Shown here: positions 5,488 to 5,541 of the stretch, one piece after another
Layout: the number at the start of each line of letters is the position of its first letter
How positions within the stretch are numbered: position 1 is the first letter of the stretch
Source: Caulobacteraceae bacterium
Lineage (GTDB): Bacteria; Pseudomonadota; Alphaproteobacteria; Caulobacterales; Caulobacteraceae
Length of the DNA stretch: 5,541 nt
Reading direction: 5' to 3'
NCBI GenBank assembly: GCA_947501315.1
Contig: CANMXH010000150.1
Location: 1-5,541, forward strand
Made by a program: the position numbers and the translations under genes
Notes under the pieces: model-generated
Database searches by the model: none
Seen by the model: the letters and a program-made list of their open reading frames with translations, nothing else
What the model was told of the DNA's origin: nothing

Positions 5488-5541
5488 GGCGCTCTCCCGT
5501 TGAACAGGCGTTGGTTCCGTCGGGTGCCGCAACGGGCGCAC

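Overview
The window comes from a GC-rich alphaproteobacterium. The best guess is Caulobacterales (Brevundimonas or Caulobacter-like). The reasons are strongly GC-biased codon use, an alphaproteobacterial-type L28 protein, a TonB-dependent receptor with a sphingomonad/caulobacter-like plug domain, and a small uncharacterised protein (5119-5487) of a kind I remember only from alphaproteobacteria. The genus is inferred, not demonstrated.

Layout, left to right. (1) 1-446, minus: N-terminal 148 codons of a TonB-dependent outer-membrane receptor, cut by the window edge. (2) 447-531: short AT-rich gap. (3) 532-2097, minus: exported PHP-domain metallohydrolase of the CehA/McbA type; its last 42 codons lie in an AT-rich patch. 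(4) 2098-2283: 186-bp gap with a 10-bp palindrome and no gene. (5) 2284-4056, minus: lipoprotein M1 zinc aminopeptidase, best started at a GTG. (6) 4113-4137: strong intrinsic terminator of rpmB. (7) 4165-4464, minus: rpmB (ribosomal protein L28) with a good promoter at 4547-4576. (8) 4657-5115, plus: exported DUF3617-type protein, divergent from rpmB. (9) 5119-5487, minus: conserved uncharacterised cytoplasmic protein, convergent with the DUF3617 gene and only 3 bp away. Bases 5488-5541 hold only the ribosome binding site of that last gene and upstream DNA in which I recognise nothing.

How the genes may work together. The PHP enzyme and the receptor lie in the same direction with 85 bp and no terminator between them, so they are probably co-transcribed. 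A periplasmic hydrolase feeding, or fed by, an outer-membrane receptor would be a nutrient-scavenging pair. The M1 aminopeptidase precedes them on the same strand, but the 186-bp gap makes membership of the same transcript uncertain. rpmB is an independent housekeeping unit, insulated by its terminator.

The most unusual signal is a sharp change of composition inside the PHP gene. Bases 661-720 are about 67% GC, while 481-660 are about 28% GC. The C-terminal 42 codons use A/T-ending codons, including five ATA, yet the reading frame and a family-like C-terminal ending are kept. I found no CRISPR array, tRNA, insertion sequence or clear novel system.
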